From positions 3,038,001-3,102,000 of the forward strand of contig JBHGNT010000017.1 of assembly GCA_043228905.1 (NCBI GenBank): DNA of 64,000 nucleotides. The letters run 5' to 3'. Below the pieces are notes generated by a model. That model was not told the origin of the DNA. It worked only from the letters and a program-made list of their open reading frames with translations, and did no database searches. Position numbers and translations under genes: made by a program. Shown here piece after piece: positions 47,701 to 60,913 of this stretch (positions within the stretch are counted from its first letter, which is position 1; each line of letters starts with the position of its first letter). The stretch is from Azolla caroliniana. Lineage: Eukaryota > Polypodiophyta.

Positions 47701-48616
47701 CAAAATCTTGCTGTTAAAAGCTGGTTTAACAGTCTTTAGAACTTCCCAGCGCCATTTCTTACTCAGAATGTGTACCCTTTCTTACTCAAAAATGAGCCTA
47801 CTTTAAACAGTAAAGAAATAGTCAGCTTACAGCACACAGCTTTTTAGTACTCTTGACTGCCTTCTTCAGATTCTCCAAGGTAACTTGATGATATTCGTCA
47901 TCACCCCATGAAAAGTCGAAGCGAGCCACTGGAGAATCACAAAAAAATTTGAATAAATTACATGTGAAGTAATAAAAAATCTTCTAACTAATCAGGATCT
48001 CATTCTAATTCCTAGAGAGGAGGTTTAAAAGTATCAGTATTTCAGTCCTATTCCAAGATTGAGCTTCATAACTATCAAAACTTCACTCCTTTGACTGAAT
48101 ATATGCATTTACGCTTAATAGAGAGAATCAAAAATAAGAAAGGGCAGAAAACGACCTGACATTCCAGCCTTTAAGCATGCCTCTATCACTTCAATAGACC
48201 GGGATTTTGACCCCAACGTTCCAATGATCTTGGTCATTGCTGGAAAGAACGACTGCAAAAGAGATCATAGGGGTAATAAGAGCTAGGATGTTACGTGAAT
48301 AGATGTAAAGGAACAAGGAAAGATTATTAAAGAGTGAGTTGTGATGCAAACATTCATATGTAATAAAGAAAAAGTGGATTTTTATGGAAATAATAAGTTA
48401 TTTCACCACATAAAGAGCGGATTTTGTTGAAATATGTTAATATAGAATGGAATTTTATGGGAATAACAGCATATCCCAGAAAAAGAGTAGCTTCATTTCG
48501 GTGCAAAAACAGCTTATGAAAGAGTGGGATTTCTTCTCAACGCTTACAGGTTTAGATGGCTCCAGGATGGAAGCCAGACGGATGGGCTCCTCGAGCAAAA
48601 GATGAGAAGACTGCAT
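43980..48616 (-). CDS. Pyruvate kinase, cytosolic, divergent plant clade
   Basis: Sixteen minus-strand exons join in phase: 48616-48548, 48252-48156, 47928-47831, 47671-47516, 47426-47349, 47239-47108, 46959-46879, 46761-46690, 46540-46451, 46373-46229, 46001-45913, 45819-45724, 45641-45574, 45270-45171, 44280-44221 and 44132-43980. They give 1584 nt and 527 aa. The family converts phosphoenolpyruvate and ADP to pyruvate and ATP. Blocks seen are [36 protein letters not shown] with the catalytic Lys, [38 protein letters not shown] and the C-terminal [20 protein letters not shown]. No transit peptide is present. Two usual residues differ: Lys to Val in MLDTxGPE, and the metal-ligand Asp of RGDLG is Asn. 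As I recall, the Arabidopsis At2g36580/At3g52990 clade shares these, so the gene looks intact but catalysis may be altered. Confidence 0.95.
44706..44744. repeat. (TA)n microsatellite in a pyruvate kinase intron
   Basis: About 19 uninterrupted TA units between exons 14 and 15 of the gene. Nothing else is seen there. Confidence 0.95.
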
Positions 48617-48960
48617 TTTTTTCCTTTGATTTAGAAGCACCAAAACCCACTTGAAACAGGAAGACGCGGAGAAGGTGAGCCGATCCTTTGTCTAACAAGC
48701 TTGAAGAAGAAGAGCTGGGAAAGCGAAAACAATTTCAAGGAATTTGATTGAAAGCGGAAACGAGAAAGAACGGCAAAGAAGAAGAACAGGAAAATGGCGT
48801 TCGTGGTATGGTACCTGAGAAGAAGAAGAAGAAGAACCTGCTATGGAGAAGAAGAAGGAGAAAAAGACGAAAAAGAAGAAGAACCTGGTATGTAGTAGAA
48901 GACTGTGTGAGAGCACGCACACCGCACACTGAGAAAGAAAAAGCGTTTGGTAGCCCTAGA
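48617..48960 (-). promoter_or_regulatory. Presumed 5' UTR and promoter of pyruvate kinase, with a GAA/CTT-rich tract
   Basis: On the coding strand, CTT/TTC-rich sequence occupies about 48750-48895, upstream of the start at 48616. This is a usual leader texture for a plant housekeeping gene. I could not place a TATA box. Confidence 0.4.
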
Positions 48961-49902
48961 GAGAGAATAATTGTTCCTGGACTGTCTGAAAACGCAAAAT
49001 GTGAACATTTGAGGGAAAAAAACATTTGTGATTTACATTAAAGTTGATGAGTAAAATATTAAAGTTGGAACTCACGTTACTTACTCGCACTAAACTTCGA
49101 TCTTAAGAGAGACAATGCACACATGAAACAACCCGAGCCCAAGACACTTGGGCGTCCATTCCGAACAGGATAATGCTGCATTTTTAACTACCCCAGAGGC
49201 AACTTGGCCTTGAGTGTGTGTCTTGTGGACATGGATTTCTATTCATGGAGGCATTCGATCTAGCCTATGTGCGTTTTATTGTACTAAGTGTTTGTGGGGA
49301 AGATAATGTTTGAAAATATCGAAGGAAGATTAAATATCAATCTATTAGATGGTTATGTGGTCTATGATAATCACGTGATTGTTATCTATGTCGTTGTATA
49401 AAAGATGTGCATCGTTTAGACTTGTCAAACTGTGGGAAGGAAAGCCTTGAGGTGCATAGTACTTGCTCAAAGGGCCTTACTCTTTCACCTTGAATAACCT
49501 AATAAGCATGAACTTTTATTTGGAAGGTCTTTTAAGACAATTTTAGTAGAATTATGCATGTGGTTCCTCTAGAATATTCTTGCCTCTTGCCACACAAGAT
49601 AAGCATGTGAATATTTTGGCCTTCATTGTGCATTTACTTCTCTCCCCAATATAAAACATGTGTATGTGCACTTGGCACAAGGATACTCCATGTGCTCGTC
49701 CTACATGAATAAAACTTGGAGAAAATGAGGTGTATGTATAGTGTTTTTTGGTAGTCCTAATATATGATATAATGCATTTGCTCTCTTATGCCAAAATGAA
49801 TTAAGTCTATGCACCAACTCTACTGCAATCCTTATATCTTGTGTGTAACATCCCTCCGCTAATATTGCATTGGTTGTACTTGATGCTCTCTCTCAGTGTA
49901 TA

Positions 49903-49912
49903 TGTATATATG

Positions 49913-49957
<45 letters not shown>

Positions 49958-50010
49958 ATGTATACAGTATATGTATATAGGTATATAGGTATATCTATAT
50001 CTATATCTAT
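49903..50010. repeat. Compound TA / GTAT / CTATAT microsatellite
   Basis: Runs of TATA, then GTAT, then GTATAG and CTATAT units in succession. Confidence 0.85.
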
Positions 50011-50585
50011 ATATCACAAATGGTCTTCCATAGATGTTAAAAATAAAATTGTGTGCCTCCACACTTCCAAAAGGATGATAACAAAATTTATCTACCCCCA
50101 ACACTTTCCTTGGTTTGCAAACATCGCCATCTTGGACGAGTCTACAATAAATATCATAGCCTATGAGGTTGTCAATTGTAATCTAATCGAGTTGATAAAT
50201 ATCCTTATTTCCACCTAGCATATACCATGTGAATATTGCAATGACTTGATGCATTTTTTATTTATTTCAATTAAGTCATCCTTCTATCATATAGATGAGA
50301 TAACATTGCCATTCATGATTTCTTGCTAGATCTCATGGGCCGTTTCGGAGATTAATGACAACTATATAGTTCTTTCTATTCCATTATCTCTTGACATATA
50401 AGTGTATCATATCCTTTTTCCATATTTTGAAGTTCTGTTTGGATACTTATTTTTGCACTCTTCTCATACCTATGCATATAAGTAAGCATCCAAAGAGGAC
50501 TTCAAAAATAGGCTACCATTATTGAGATCTCAAATGTCTGACATTGGCCTCCCCATTGATCAATGTATAATTCTCCATTTGGTAT

Positions 50586-50835
50586 TTGCAAATTTCCAAC
50601 ATTGCAAGAAGTTGTTTTTAAAAAAGTGGCATTTCCCTTATTGTCATTGGTTTTATCGTTGGTCTCTCGTGGCAAATTTCCAACATTGCACGAGATCAAA
50701 AAGTGGCATTTCCCTTTTTGCCTTTGGTTTTATCGTTGGTCTCTTGTGGCAAATTTCCAACACTGCACGAGATCAACAAAGTGGCATTTCCCTTTTTGCC
50801 TTTGGTTTTATCGTTGGTCTCTCGTGGCTAATTTT
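50586..50835. repeat. Minisatellite, three units of 77-85 bp
   Basis: Each unit contains GGCAAATTTCCAACATTGCA, then GTGGCATTTCCCTT and GGTTTTATCGTTGGTCTC. Units begin at about 50586, 50671 and 50748. Confidence 0.85.
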
Positions 50836-51690
50836 CTAGTTGGAAGTCCCCAGTTTTAACGCTCATCTCTTTCGACTTGGCTAAGACTTGGTCATTAAAG
50901 TGTGCGTTCCACTTCTCACAAATTTTTAAACAAAATTGGATAACCTTTTCTCACAAAAAAAGGTGGATACGAAGATAATGACAAATAAGTGGAAGGACGA
51001 AGTCAATGAAGAATAGGTGATAAAAGCTTGAGTGGGGAAGGTTGAAGAATGATAAGGATTAACGAGAACAAGGTTGATAAATGCTAAGAATCAATCAAAA
51101 TAGATTAGTGAATGATAAGGAGATGATATAGATTAATCAACATAGATTAGTTGATGGTATAGATTATAATCAAGATGATTCGTTGATGATAGGTTCAGTC
51201 GTTGATATATACGAGAAAGGTTTATCGATGACTATGAAAAGATTAATCAAAGAAATACTTATTGATCTTATTGATAATAGTAACGATTATTGAAGAGTTT
51301 TGACCAGTCTGCAAGGATTATTTACATTGACAGATTTCATATGTGATGACGATTCAAGGATTTAACACGTGAGCTTTTACGAAACCATCAGGATTTATGG
51401 CACGACCTTAGCCACGAATTGGATAGAAGAATTTCAGCAAGCATCAATCCTGTAAGTTATACATGCATAAATGATACAATCGTAGACGAGAGCAATACTT
51501 ATACGCAGGTTCAAAATTAGATTTACACAGATTTCTTTCTATCTACGTTTTGCATTAGTATATTGCACACCTATTGTTATAAAAAAAGATCCAAAATAAA
51601 CAGGTTCGTTTAGACGGCTACTTTCTGCAACTCTTTGAGGTTCGTTCAGTAAAACCATTTGTGTAATTCTGGATGCAGCTTCATCGTGAC

Positions 51691-53445
51691 CTAACTATTT
51701 AAATAACTGCCGAGGAGCTCCTGAGCATTTTTTAGGCGGAGTTTCGTCTCTTCATTCTCGCAGTCAACAATTGCCATTTGACGTATTTCCTCCTCCCAGC
51801 TTTCTATTTGAGATTGATGAAGTCTGCAGGAAATAGTTAAGCAAACTTTGACGTCGTTATATGGACCTATGCATGCAAATGTGACCAACAGGAATTAGAG
51901 ATTTAAACGTAAGTAGGTTTTGTTTTAAATTGAATGCGCTAACACTTCACAATATGTGGATTTCTCTATGCTAATATTCTTGCCATTCATGAGTATACAT
52001 TATCTGTAATGCATCTGCAAATTATCAAAGGATACTCAACAAGGCGGTCTTCAAAAGCATTTACTGTTTCGGTGAAGAAGTTTTTCACCTCCTCCAGAAG
52101 TCCAGAAACCTGTCATGATGGTCAGACAGAAGGTATTATAACGCTAAGCGGAGATTTCAAATTTCAAGCAATTTACCATGGAGGTAGGGGCCAAGACAGT
52201 AAAGCCGTCAGCTTCAAAATAGTGGAGGCAAACAGCGTATATTTCAACAGTAATAGATCATAATTACTACGTGACATACAGAGCTGGAAAGAAAATAGCA
52301 ACGTAAGGGGTCTGGAGATATTGACGCCGGAGAAAGAAAATATCTGGAGATACTGACGAGGGAAAGAGTGAGAGAAAGTCAGAGACAGAGAAGAATAGAA
52401 GACAGTATTGTTCTATTAAAGGATTATTTTCGTCTGTTCAGTTGATGTTATCGGTCTACTTAATCCTGCTCTCGCATAACATTAATGGGAGATTTTAGCC
52501 ATGATCCAAGATGTTGATTGTGCTTATTTATTCTAATTACGATTCGAGCTGTCTTTTTGTCTTTCAGTGTGTAGTCTGTATTTATTTGTTTTCTATTCCG
52601 AATGACACAGTATAGAATACGACATAAAAAAAGACAATGGTCGACACAAAAAAGGGAAGGGATTAGAAGCAAATTTTCATACCTGGTGCGTGAAGTTGTC
52701 CATTCTCTGACGAATCTCCTGTATTCCAGACTCCATTTCTACTGACATGTTGATTCTTTCCTGACATTTATCCTCAGAAATTTCCATTTCAACCACAATA
52801 TTATCCTTCTGTGTACTGTTCTCGCTAGCTGTTCGCTGAGCAACGTCAACGCTAGTGTGTACTTCAACGTTCTCTTCCACGACATCAGTATTGAGATGTC
52901 CTTCACGGCCACGATCAAAGCTAGATTCCCCCGCTACAACCTGGTCTGACCTCACCTGATCAAAATAGTGGCAAAGTATTGCAATTATATAATGCATTTA
53001 CAGAAAACTATGGCTCTGATCTAGAATGCAAATTCTCGTTCTTTGTAAATGGAATCCAAATTATGCGGACTTGTCGTGGTTGTCTTTGTCGCTTAGCTGG
53101 TCTCTTCTGAGATATGAACTCCATCTTGCGCAGGGAATTCAAACTGTCCGCTGGGAAACAAAATGAAGTAAACGATCATGTGACTGGGTCAAGAATTCAT
53201 GGAATTTAGACAATAACATGTGATTACCGTTGCTGTTATTGAAATTAAAGTGAGGAACATGGAACATGAAACAAAATTTTGCTTTTAGCAGCGTTAATTA
53301 AGCTGAAATATTGGATCAACTGCTCTCAAGGTGTGAAAGAAGGGAATGTTGTAAATGAAAAGTGAGGAATGGATGAATGAAAGTTTTTCTGGGTGAAGGC
53401 GATATGATGGAAAGAGAACTGGTTACCTGTGGTGGAGCTCGGCAT
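51691..53445 (-). CDS. Small acidic coiled-coil protein, function unknown, 192 aa
   Basis: Five minus-strand exons join in phase: 53445-53427, 53150-53071, 52955-52683, 52109-52036 and 51823-51691 (579 nt). I chose the start at 53445 (MPSSTT) because it is the only one nearby that keeps phase into a normal acceptor; an upstream frame from 53531 does not. The N terminus has a basic patch, KRPAKRQRQPRQ, that could be a nuclear signal. The middle is acidic and Ser/Thr/Asn-rich. From residue ~110 to the end there are heptad-like repeats (IQEIRQRMDNFTHQVSGLLEEV and beyond) predicted to form a coiled coil. Size and layout recall small meiotic-axis coiled-coil proteins such as ASY4, but I have no residue-level match, so that is only a suggestion. 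The donor at 53072 (GTCCGC) is weak. Confidence 0.6.
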
Positions 53446-53676
53446 GTAGATCGATCTGCCACTGTGGAGCTTGGAGAAGAGAAACGGGAACACGCGATAG
53501 GATCGATGTAGCCCCTAATATTCTTCCGCACTTTCTTCAGGCTGTGTCTATGTGTGCATGTTTTTCTGCTTTTAAACTTTTAACTCTGCAAAATAAAGAC
53601 ATAGAGACAAAATATAATCCCATATACTTTGCCTATAGTTATAAATATGTACATACATAGCCTTCTAACGATAAGT

Positions 53677-56600
53677 TGATGAACTTTCTTGTATAGTGTG
53701 ATTGTTTTGGAGTTACTCAATTTGTGAGACATTATTCCCATGGATGGTTGGAACTTGGCGTGCTATGTACCATAATATAAGCAAGTACTCTCAAGGATTC
53801 GAGGATCTAGTCATAGATATACATACCAACACATGTCAACCACCATGCACCCAAAGATGAAAATGTATGTAAATCATTATAGATCAATTCAATTCAATGT
53901 TTGTTGACATGTGTTTGTTTGTCTATCGTCTATTGCTATTGCACATTTGATTCATATGTTGTTTTCAAATAGAGAAGTTCCAACTCTCTCCATGAGTGTC
54001 ATGAGGTTAAGTGCATGATATATGATTATTTAGATATATCCAATACCCATGACAAAGTTGTATTACTGTTTTGAACCTTAGAACATGAATTACATGTTTC
54101 TCCCTTATAATTAAACAAACATGTTGCTTTATATTATTAACAACATATATGTTCCATTAGAGCTTGTAGAAATCACATTATTCTTCGTAGCTTTTGATGC
54201 CTTTTTGTTACTACCAAATGTTTTTGCAATAAGGGGGACTTAAATTTAGATTTGGAGAGTGCACCATCCATGAGCTTTTTTTTTCACTCATTTGTCAATG
54301 GCATGTTAGAATTACATTCCATAGTTAAATCATTTTCTCACTAAACAATATTAACATTACATTATGCAATTTATCATATTCTCATTAGACATGATTTTGT
54401 TAATCTCATTGTTGATGTTCCTTTTCGTTGAACATGGCTTTCCCTTCATCTACAATGTTCTTCATGCAAATTAATTAACCATCTATTGCATTCACACCTA
54501 GAACTAAGAAATGAATTACTCTTATTACTCGATTAGAATTGTCACGGTGAATGCATGTGGCAATAATTAGGAAGTATATGTGAAACACCATGGTTGCTAA
54601 CTAAAATCCAAATGAGTTGTAGCTAACAACTTATATATAACCCCCAAACCAACAATGAAATAAGATAGCAATTTATTTTGACTATAGTCAAACTGGACAA
54701 TAATCAAAACAAAAATGTTTATACAAACAAAGTTCCAATTTGCACAAGTATGCAATTAGTGTGTTATCCAAAACATTATAAATAATCAATGACAATTTTA
54801 TATTTATACTTCCATATAAAACATGTGTGAACTCCTTTATTGACGACCAAAGACTAGCTTATATTGTTACGCATTGTATGTTGCTGAGTTAGATGTGCAT
54901 CAGAGATTAAGAGATTCTCGTGGCCTATAATTAGGATAGTATGACCAATGCATTCTAAATCAAAAGTATCCATTGCATCAATCATAAAATGCACATCATG
55001 CAAGTGATGCAGAAAATTGGGTACAAAAAAACTAAGATATAGTGTGCCATGGATACCTTTTATAGTTGCAACGGCCAAATTGTTCTTATATGATATTACA
55101 AGACTAAGAAAAATAAATAGATAGAAAGTCCATGGGAATCCATTGCTCTGTGGGATTTGTAAGAATACATAATTATGACAACGTTGGAAAAGAAGTTCAA
55201 GAAACAATTATAGATGAAATTTTACATTCGAATTGATAACATTTTAGCAATAGGGAAATTCTCCAATAATTTTGGCTAATGAGAAAGATCGAACAACCAC
55301 GACATTGATGGACATAATATAATGTTAAGAATATCAAACACAAAATAAAATTAGCATATTGAGAAAAAGGAAAAACTTTGAAATTTCCCCTAAGTCTTAT
55401 CTATTTCCCCAAACGTGTCAAAGTTAATATTATTTTCCAAATGATCAACCCAAACTCGAATATAAATATGTGTTATTCGATCAATAAAATGGTAAACTAA
55501 CCCCGACTTTTAGCACTTCTCCCAATATAATGAATTAACCACTAACCAGGCAAGCCATGTCCACTTGGAAAGCACATGGTTCATACCAAGGTCAAACCAA
55601 TGTCGTGTCAAAAGTTGACATCCACGACCAAGCAGAACTAAACATTCTCCTTCTTGTTAGAAAAGTGCGATTTGTTTCTTCTAATGCTTGAAAAGTGTAT
55701 GGTATATGACTCTGAATTGTTGTGTCGTGATAACAGACTTCAAGAATATCATATATATTTTAACTCAATAATGTCTTATCCAGATAACAACATGGAGCAA
55801 GATATTAAGGTTTGTCGTTGCAAAATAATAATAATGCATACCATAAATTGGATGCACATGTCTATCAAGGAAAATAATGTCATGTTTTTTTAGTTGTAAT
55901 AAACTATACAAGGCTCTGAAAATTGCAATTTCAACTATTGGTTGTATGAACGTCAATGACCAATGGGCTTGTTATGTGAAAGGGAACTTTTGGGGTTTCC
56001 AATTTGTATAAAAGGAAGGGCAATAGCCGTAACATCAAAGGGGCCATCGTGAGCCATAACTTTGGGGTTACCTTTTGGTCCTTATTCTCTAACCTCTACA
56101 TCTAGTAAGCGCCATCAGTATAGTGTTTTCACCTAATTATTTGAGATATATATGTTATTTCTTTTTAATAAATATCTATTTAATTGAGACACCTCTTATG
56201 TTTCATATACAATGATTGTCCATTTAATCGAGACTAACACGTGATTAAGTGTGTCTTAATTTGTATTAACTTAAGAAGTCTTTGAGGCTTAAGTGGTTGA
56301 TGGGGTATGTTAGAGCGATGGTCTAACGTAAGCATTTGATAAGGATAAAAGATATATGAAACAAGAAAGGAGAGAGAGAAAGAAGGGTGCCGATCCACCC
56401 AACTATCCCTGATGAAGGGATTGAGATAGACTCGAGCCTCGATCAACGTCCCATACCACTGTCGTGGCGTCAAGTCGTACATGGTGCTAGCATGTTCACT
56501 ACAAGAGTTGACCCACCGCGAAACAGAGTCTCGACGTAGTAGTCAAGTGATGATCAAATGAGGGTAGCTAGGCCTCATATTTATAACAAGACCCAAGGGT

Positions 56601-59600
56601 CCCAGGCAAGTTCACACTTGGCCTAACGGGTTGTCTTAATCCCAAGGATTAAAAGTAATCCTCCCCTTCTTTACACTCTCGTTTAGCCCTCGCACTTATC
56701 CACATGCATAGAATACTACGGTAAATTCTCATCACGGGATATTGTATGGTCATGCCCGTAACAAGGTAAGTGCTTTTATAAGTTGATGTATGACATAATC
56801 ATACCCATCGGGGAGTGACGTTCCCCAATAATCTAGTTAGCCCATTGAGAGGAAGGCAATCCACTAGGACGTGGCAGTGAGCTAAGGAAGTGCAACACTC
56901 CAAGGCATCAATTATGTTAATCCCTACGGGAAAATGTGATTCGATGTCATGTATCTAATAAAATTCTTTAGACATCTACGAGGTTTTACAAACTAAAATG
57001 GTTATATTTAAATATGAATAAATACACACTCCTTTATCATTTATACATGCTTGCATATCTTAATAAGCAACATGTACAAAAAAGGTAGATGTCTAAAGAA
57101 TCAACTGTCCTAAAACCCCTTCAACTGTAGATGGTATGCAATAATTAATACAAGCATGCTCTACACCGAATCGACCGCATAATTGTTGGAACTTGGTTAT
57201 GACAGTTACTATACTGTATGCCCTACGCCAAAATTCAATCAACGATCCTCGTCTTTGTCAAAGTCTACACTGAATATCTAGCTTGCAAGGCGAATAGTTA
57301 TGCCATTCTATCTCGGGACTTTCGAGCACCTTCAACAAAGTTCTTGCCACAACTCTCTTCTCTCCCTCCCCTCCCCCCCCCCCGCCCCTTTGGTCCCTGC
57401 CCCTTCTCCCCTGGCCCCAAACACACACAAACACAAAGGAGAGAAACTCGAGTCTGAAATCTTTCCTTTCCCTTGTTTTCCCGCCAGATTTTCACATACA
57501 CGTAACACAGCTATGGCGATTCCTTCTTGCAATATTCGGTGGGGCGTCGACGCAGTCATCGTCTTCTCCTTCTGCTTCTTCTTCTCTCTTTGGCAATGGA
57601 TTTGCGCGACAGGCTCGGCATGTCTGGATTTCCTGCCGTGATCAGAAAAGCGCAGGAGCTCGAACGCCTCAGTAAACTACAGTTCGACTCATCTGCCTTT
57701 GGTTTGGTTAGTATTTTTTGCGTCTCTCTTCTTTATCCATCTCGATCTTTAAAATCTCACTCTGCTATTTCTGGTTTTTTCTTTCACAAAGGGGGAGGTC
57801 TGCAAGGCCGTCTTATGTTTCGAGATCGCGTGTTCTCTGTAAGTGTTTTTCGTCTTCATACACACCTATTTTTCTTGCTTTTCTTTATAAAGCTTCTATT
57901 TGCGCATATGAACGTACATTTACGATTTTGTGTATAGTGACAAAACATATGAATAAAAGGTAGCTTTCAGTCTTGACCTTAATGATGCAGTGTATTCTTT
58001 CGTGCCAACACGGTTTATGATTTCGTTTAGAAACGACCAAAAGGCGATCAATGTGTCTGCGGTCCTAACATAGTGATACTTTTCTATATAATTAATCCGG
58101 TATGACTTATATAGTATTGTTTAGAATTATTCTTAAAGCTTGGTATAAGATATAGTCACCCAGACTTATCAATGAAATCTCCCATTTAAACACGCTAACA
58201 TGCTTTATGCTATCGTTTAGAATGGTCTAAAGACACGTGAAATAGAAATTTTGAGATATTGCGGATAGTTAATGATATCTTGTAACGTGCAAGATATTTT
58301 TTTGGAAACCCTATGGTATTATGGCGTGTCTATAGGAATACTGCAGTTGTGTTTGCCAATAATTGGAAAAGATAGCATATGACCTTTGAAATTGCTGATT
58401 TCAATGGACGCCATAGATGATTCTAATTGCTATTTACTTCTCATCTCTTACAATGTTGCAAAATAATTTATGTGGATTGATTGGAACTTAGGCCCGTAAA
58501 GTGGAAGCAGTGCTTATCATTAGTGAAGTATATAACTGATAATATATGATGGAAGTAATGTTGGAAGAATATGAAAATTTATATTGCTGCTTAGGATAAC
58601 TTTATGACACAAAGCAAGTTGTCAAAAAGGTAATCAAATTTGAGAGGCCTTTGCTACTCAATTAAGGTAATTTACTCTATTTCAAATAAAGGACGAGGGG
58701 CATGGTCACTATGAATGTAATGCATCAGTATCCTCTACATCATCTCAACCAGGTTTTACTTGTATTCTGCTGTGATTATAGCCCTTGCATGATGCAAGAA
58801 TAACATTGATGTGAATAAGCAACTAGTGCACATTTCTAATATCATATTCTGGCAATGGTGAAAGAACGAGATGGATTGATCTTTGGTTCTCATACTTATT
58901 GATTGTTTTTTGTAAGGTTGCATGTTGATTTTGATCGACAAAAAGCTGTACGAGTAAGTGGATTATCAGAAAAGGCTTACATAAGATCTTTAACAAACCT
59001 GCAGAATGCTCTTGGTTTAAGGTTGGTTTTTCATATATGAGTGGACAGTTTAACGTTTTAAAGCATCCAATATAAATAATAGAGTAAATTTCAATTGCAT
59101 CTTTTCAGGCCAGATTTGAATGTGCGGGAGTTAGCCATTCAGTTTGGCTGCGTGAGACTCATAGGTTCTGTTCATAAGACTTTGGCGGAGTATGTTTTTC
59201 AGTATTGGTTGTTTGGTCAGAATAAAAACCAACTCTTTATATATGCTTGGCTTCTCATGGATAGATTTTTGATTGAAGGTACAAAAAGAGGTTTATAGCT
59301 GCTTTGCCAGAATCACGCAAAGGCCATGCTGATTTTGGGCGTCCTGTGTTCACAGCTGTTGCATTTTTTCTCTGTGCCAAAAAGAATAAGGTATGCTTAA
59401 AGGGGTAGCACTTTCTTTATGTGTTCATGTCTTCATAGGAAGAAATAAGGTATCACTGCATTTTTATTTGGATTTGGGATATATAGTTATAGAGGATGGA
59501 TTTATAGATGTATCATTCAATTGCGTGCCATGCTGATGAATCAACTGCATCATTTAATGATTAAATTCAACCTTTGGAAGATGGCAAACATTACGTTTGT

Positions 59601-60028
59601 GTTGTTTGTGCAAAATATTCTTTAATAGAAGATGAGAGCCTGAAAACAGAGAGATGTTGATGTGTGGCCTCAGCTGGACATTATCCTATAAAAAATTAAT
59701 ATGGTGTTTTATTCAAAGCCCATTGAAGGAAGGTAACAAAACATTCACTGAAGGATGAAAAAAATCAGAGGCCTCTGCACTCCATCTGAAGTGTAAGTTT
59801 GAGATCGTAAATCACCATAACTGTGGAGATGTTATGAGTTTAAAATAGTGGAATAGCTTCATGATTAAGCATGGATGCTATTATTGCAAATTATTTTTAG
59901 ATTTTGTTGAAGAGAAATTTTATAAGGTGCTGGATTGTTTGCTTGTCATCCGATAATTTTGACAGCTGAAAGTCGACAAGATACGCTTAATGGAGATATG
60001 TGGTACCTCGGAATCGGAATTCACATCG
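53677..60028 (+). repeat. Donor copy of the 6.35-kb segment captured by the MULE
   Basis: It matches the reverse complement of 35181-41526. Its right limit falls exactly at the end of ORC6 exon 6, and its left limit is about 230 bp upstream of the coiled-coil gene's start codon. Between 53677 and 57595 I see no gene except the LTR-like block at about 56310-56940. Confidence 0.92.
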
Positions 60029-60913
60029 GTTTGTCTCTTGTACTTGATAATTCTTTTGCCCACATGATTATGTCGAAGAGACATTTGAGCAAGCATTTTT
60101 TTTGCAGGTAGCAACATCTATGATAGATCTTTGTTTGGACATGCTAGGTGTTCAGAAGGAAAAGAAAGACTCAAAGTCTGTGAAATGTAATAGAGGTAGA
60201 CTTTCTCATATGTTCCAAAACTTATTTAACTATGATATATGCTTACATGCTACATAACCTTTAATGTGAGGGAAAACTTGAAAATGTTCCGCCATATTTT
60301 CTTTGTTTTCCTCCAATGTCTCTGAGTTTCTTTATTTTTTTATACCCACACTTGCATATAACACAATTCTCACTTCATAGATTTGCTAGATGCTTTGCCA
60401 AACAAGAGGAAGCATGAAGATGACTATTCAGATAGTGATATTGATTCAGCTGATGAAGATGGGCCTGAGGTATGTTGGTTATCCAAACATCTTTGCAACC
60501 TTTCATTTTTTCTGGTGGTACATCTTCATTATATATCATGGAATTTATTTTCTTTACCAGGTCCCAGGAATGGACCCTTCAAAGAAGAAATCCAAGGCTT
60601 CATATGAAGCGTGGAAATCATCGATTATGACAGCCAAGGGAACAACAAAATTAGCTGCAGGTAAAAAATGAATAATTGCGGTGTTAAGATTAATCGTGAG
60701 GTTGCATCCACAAAATATAATATTAGTAAGCAGAACATTTGTATATATGTACATAATTATAGTCTGCATTTGTTCTTGAAGATGGTTATAAATGTGTGAC
60801 TGCTGTTAAAGTAAAGATGCTAAATTTCAAACTTGCTTGCAGAATTGACCAAGAAAACCAAGCAATCCACTTTATGTTTCTTGAAAGCCCCAAGTACATC
60901 AGCATGTGCATGA
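57596..60913 (+). CDS. ORC6: Origin recognition complex subunit 6
   Basis: Ten exons join in phase: 57596-57706, 57792-57838, 58917-59021, 59109-59189, 59279-59390, 59966-60028, 60108-60195, 60381-60469, 60561-60660 and 60843-60913 (867 nt, 288 aa, close to the Arabidopsis length). ORC6 is the TFIIB-like subunit of the nuclear complex that marks replication origins and loads MCM helicase. Visible conserved blocks are RLSKLQFDSSAFG, VDFDRQKAVRVSGLSEKAYIRS, RPDLNVRELAIQFGCVRLI, GRPVFTAVAFFLCAKK, KVDKIRLMEICGTSESEF and SYEAWKSSIM, the helix that contacts ORC3 in other species. Reading through 60660 instead of splicing would stop at 60671 after 35 fewer-matching residues of tail. The spliced end (KQSTLCFLK) resembles the Arabidopsis C terminus better. 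The first six exons are duplicated inside the MULE. Confidence 0.94.

Larger units (their letters stand above)
48961..51690. other. Intergenic, no gene seen, with microsatellite and minisatellite blocks
   Basis: Contains a (TA)n/(GTAT)n/(TATC)n compound microsatellite at about 49903-50010 and a minisatellite at about 50586-50835, listed separately. The open frames across the minisatellite are repeat by-products. Confidence 0.45.

Noticed and set aside
50522-50859. Two ~100-codon frames with repeated WHFPF-WFYRWSL units
   Set aside because: They follow the period of the 77-85-bp minisatellite and have no other support.
53316-53531. Upstream start for the coiled-coil gene (MRKNIRGYIDPIA)
   Set aside because: Splicing from this frame into any nearby acceptor gives an early stop or needs a poor acceptor. 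The start at 53445 keeps phase with a normal acceptor.
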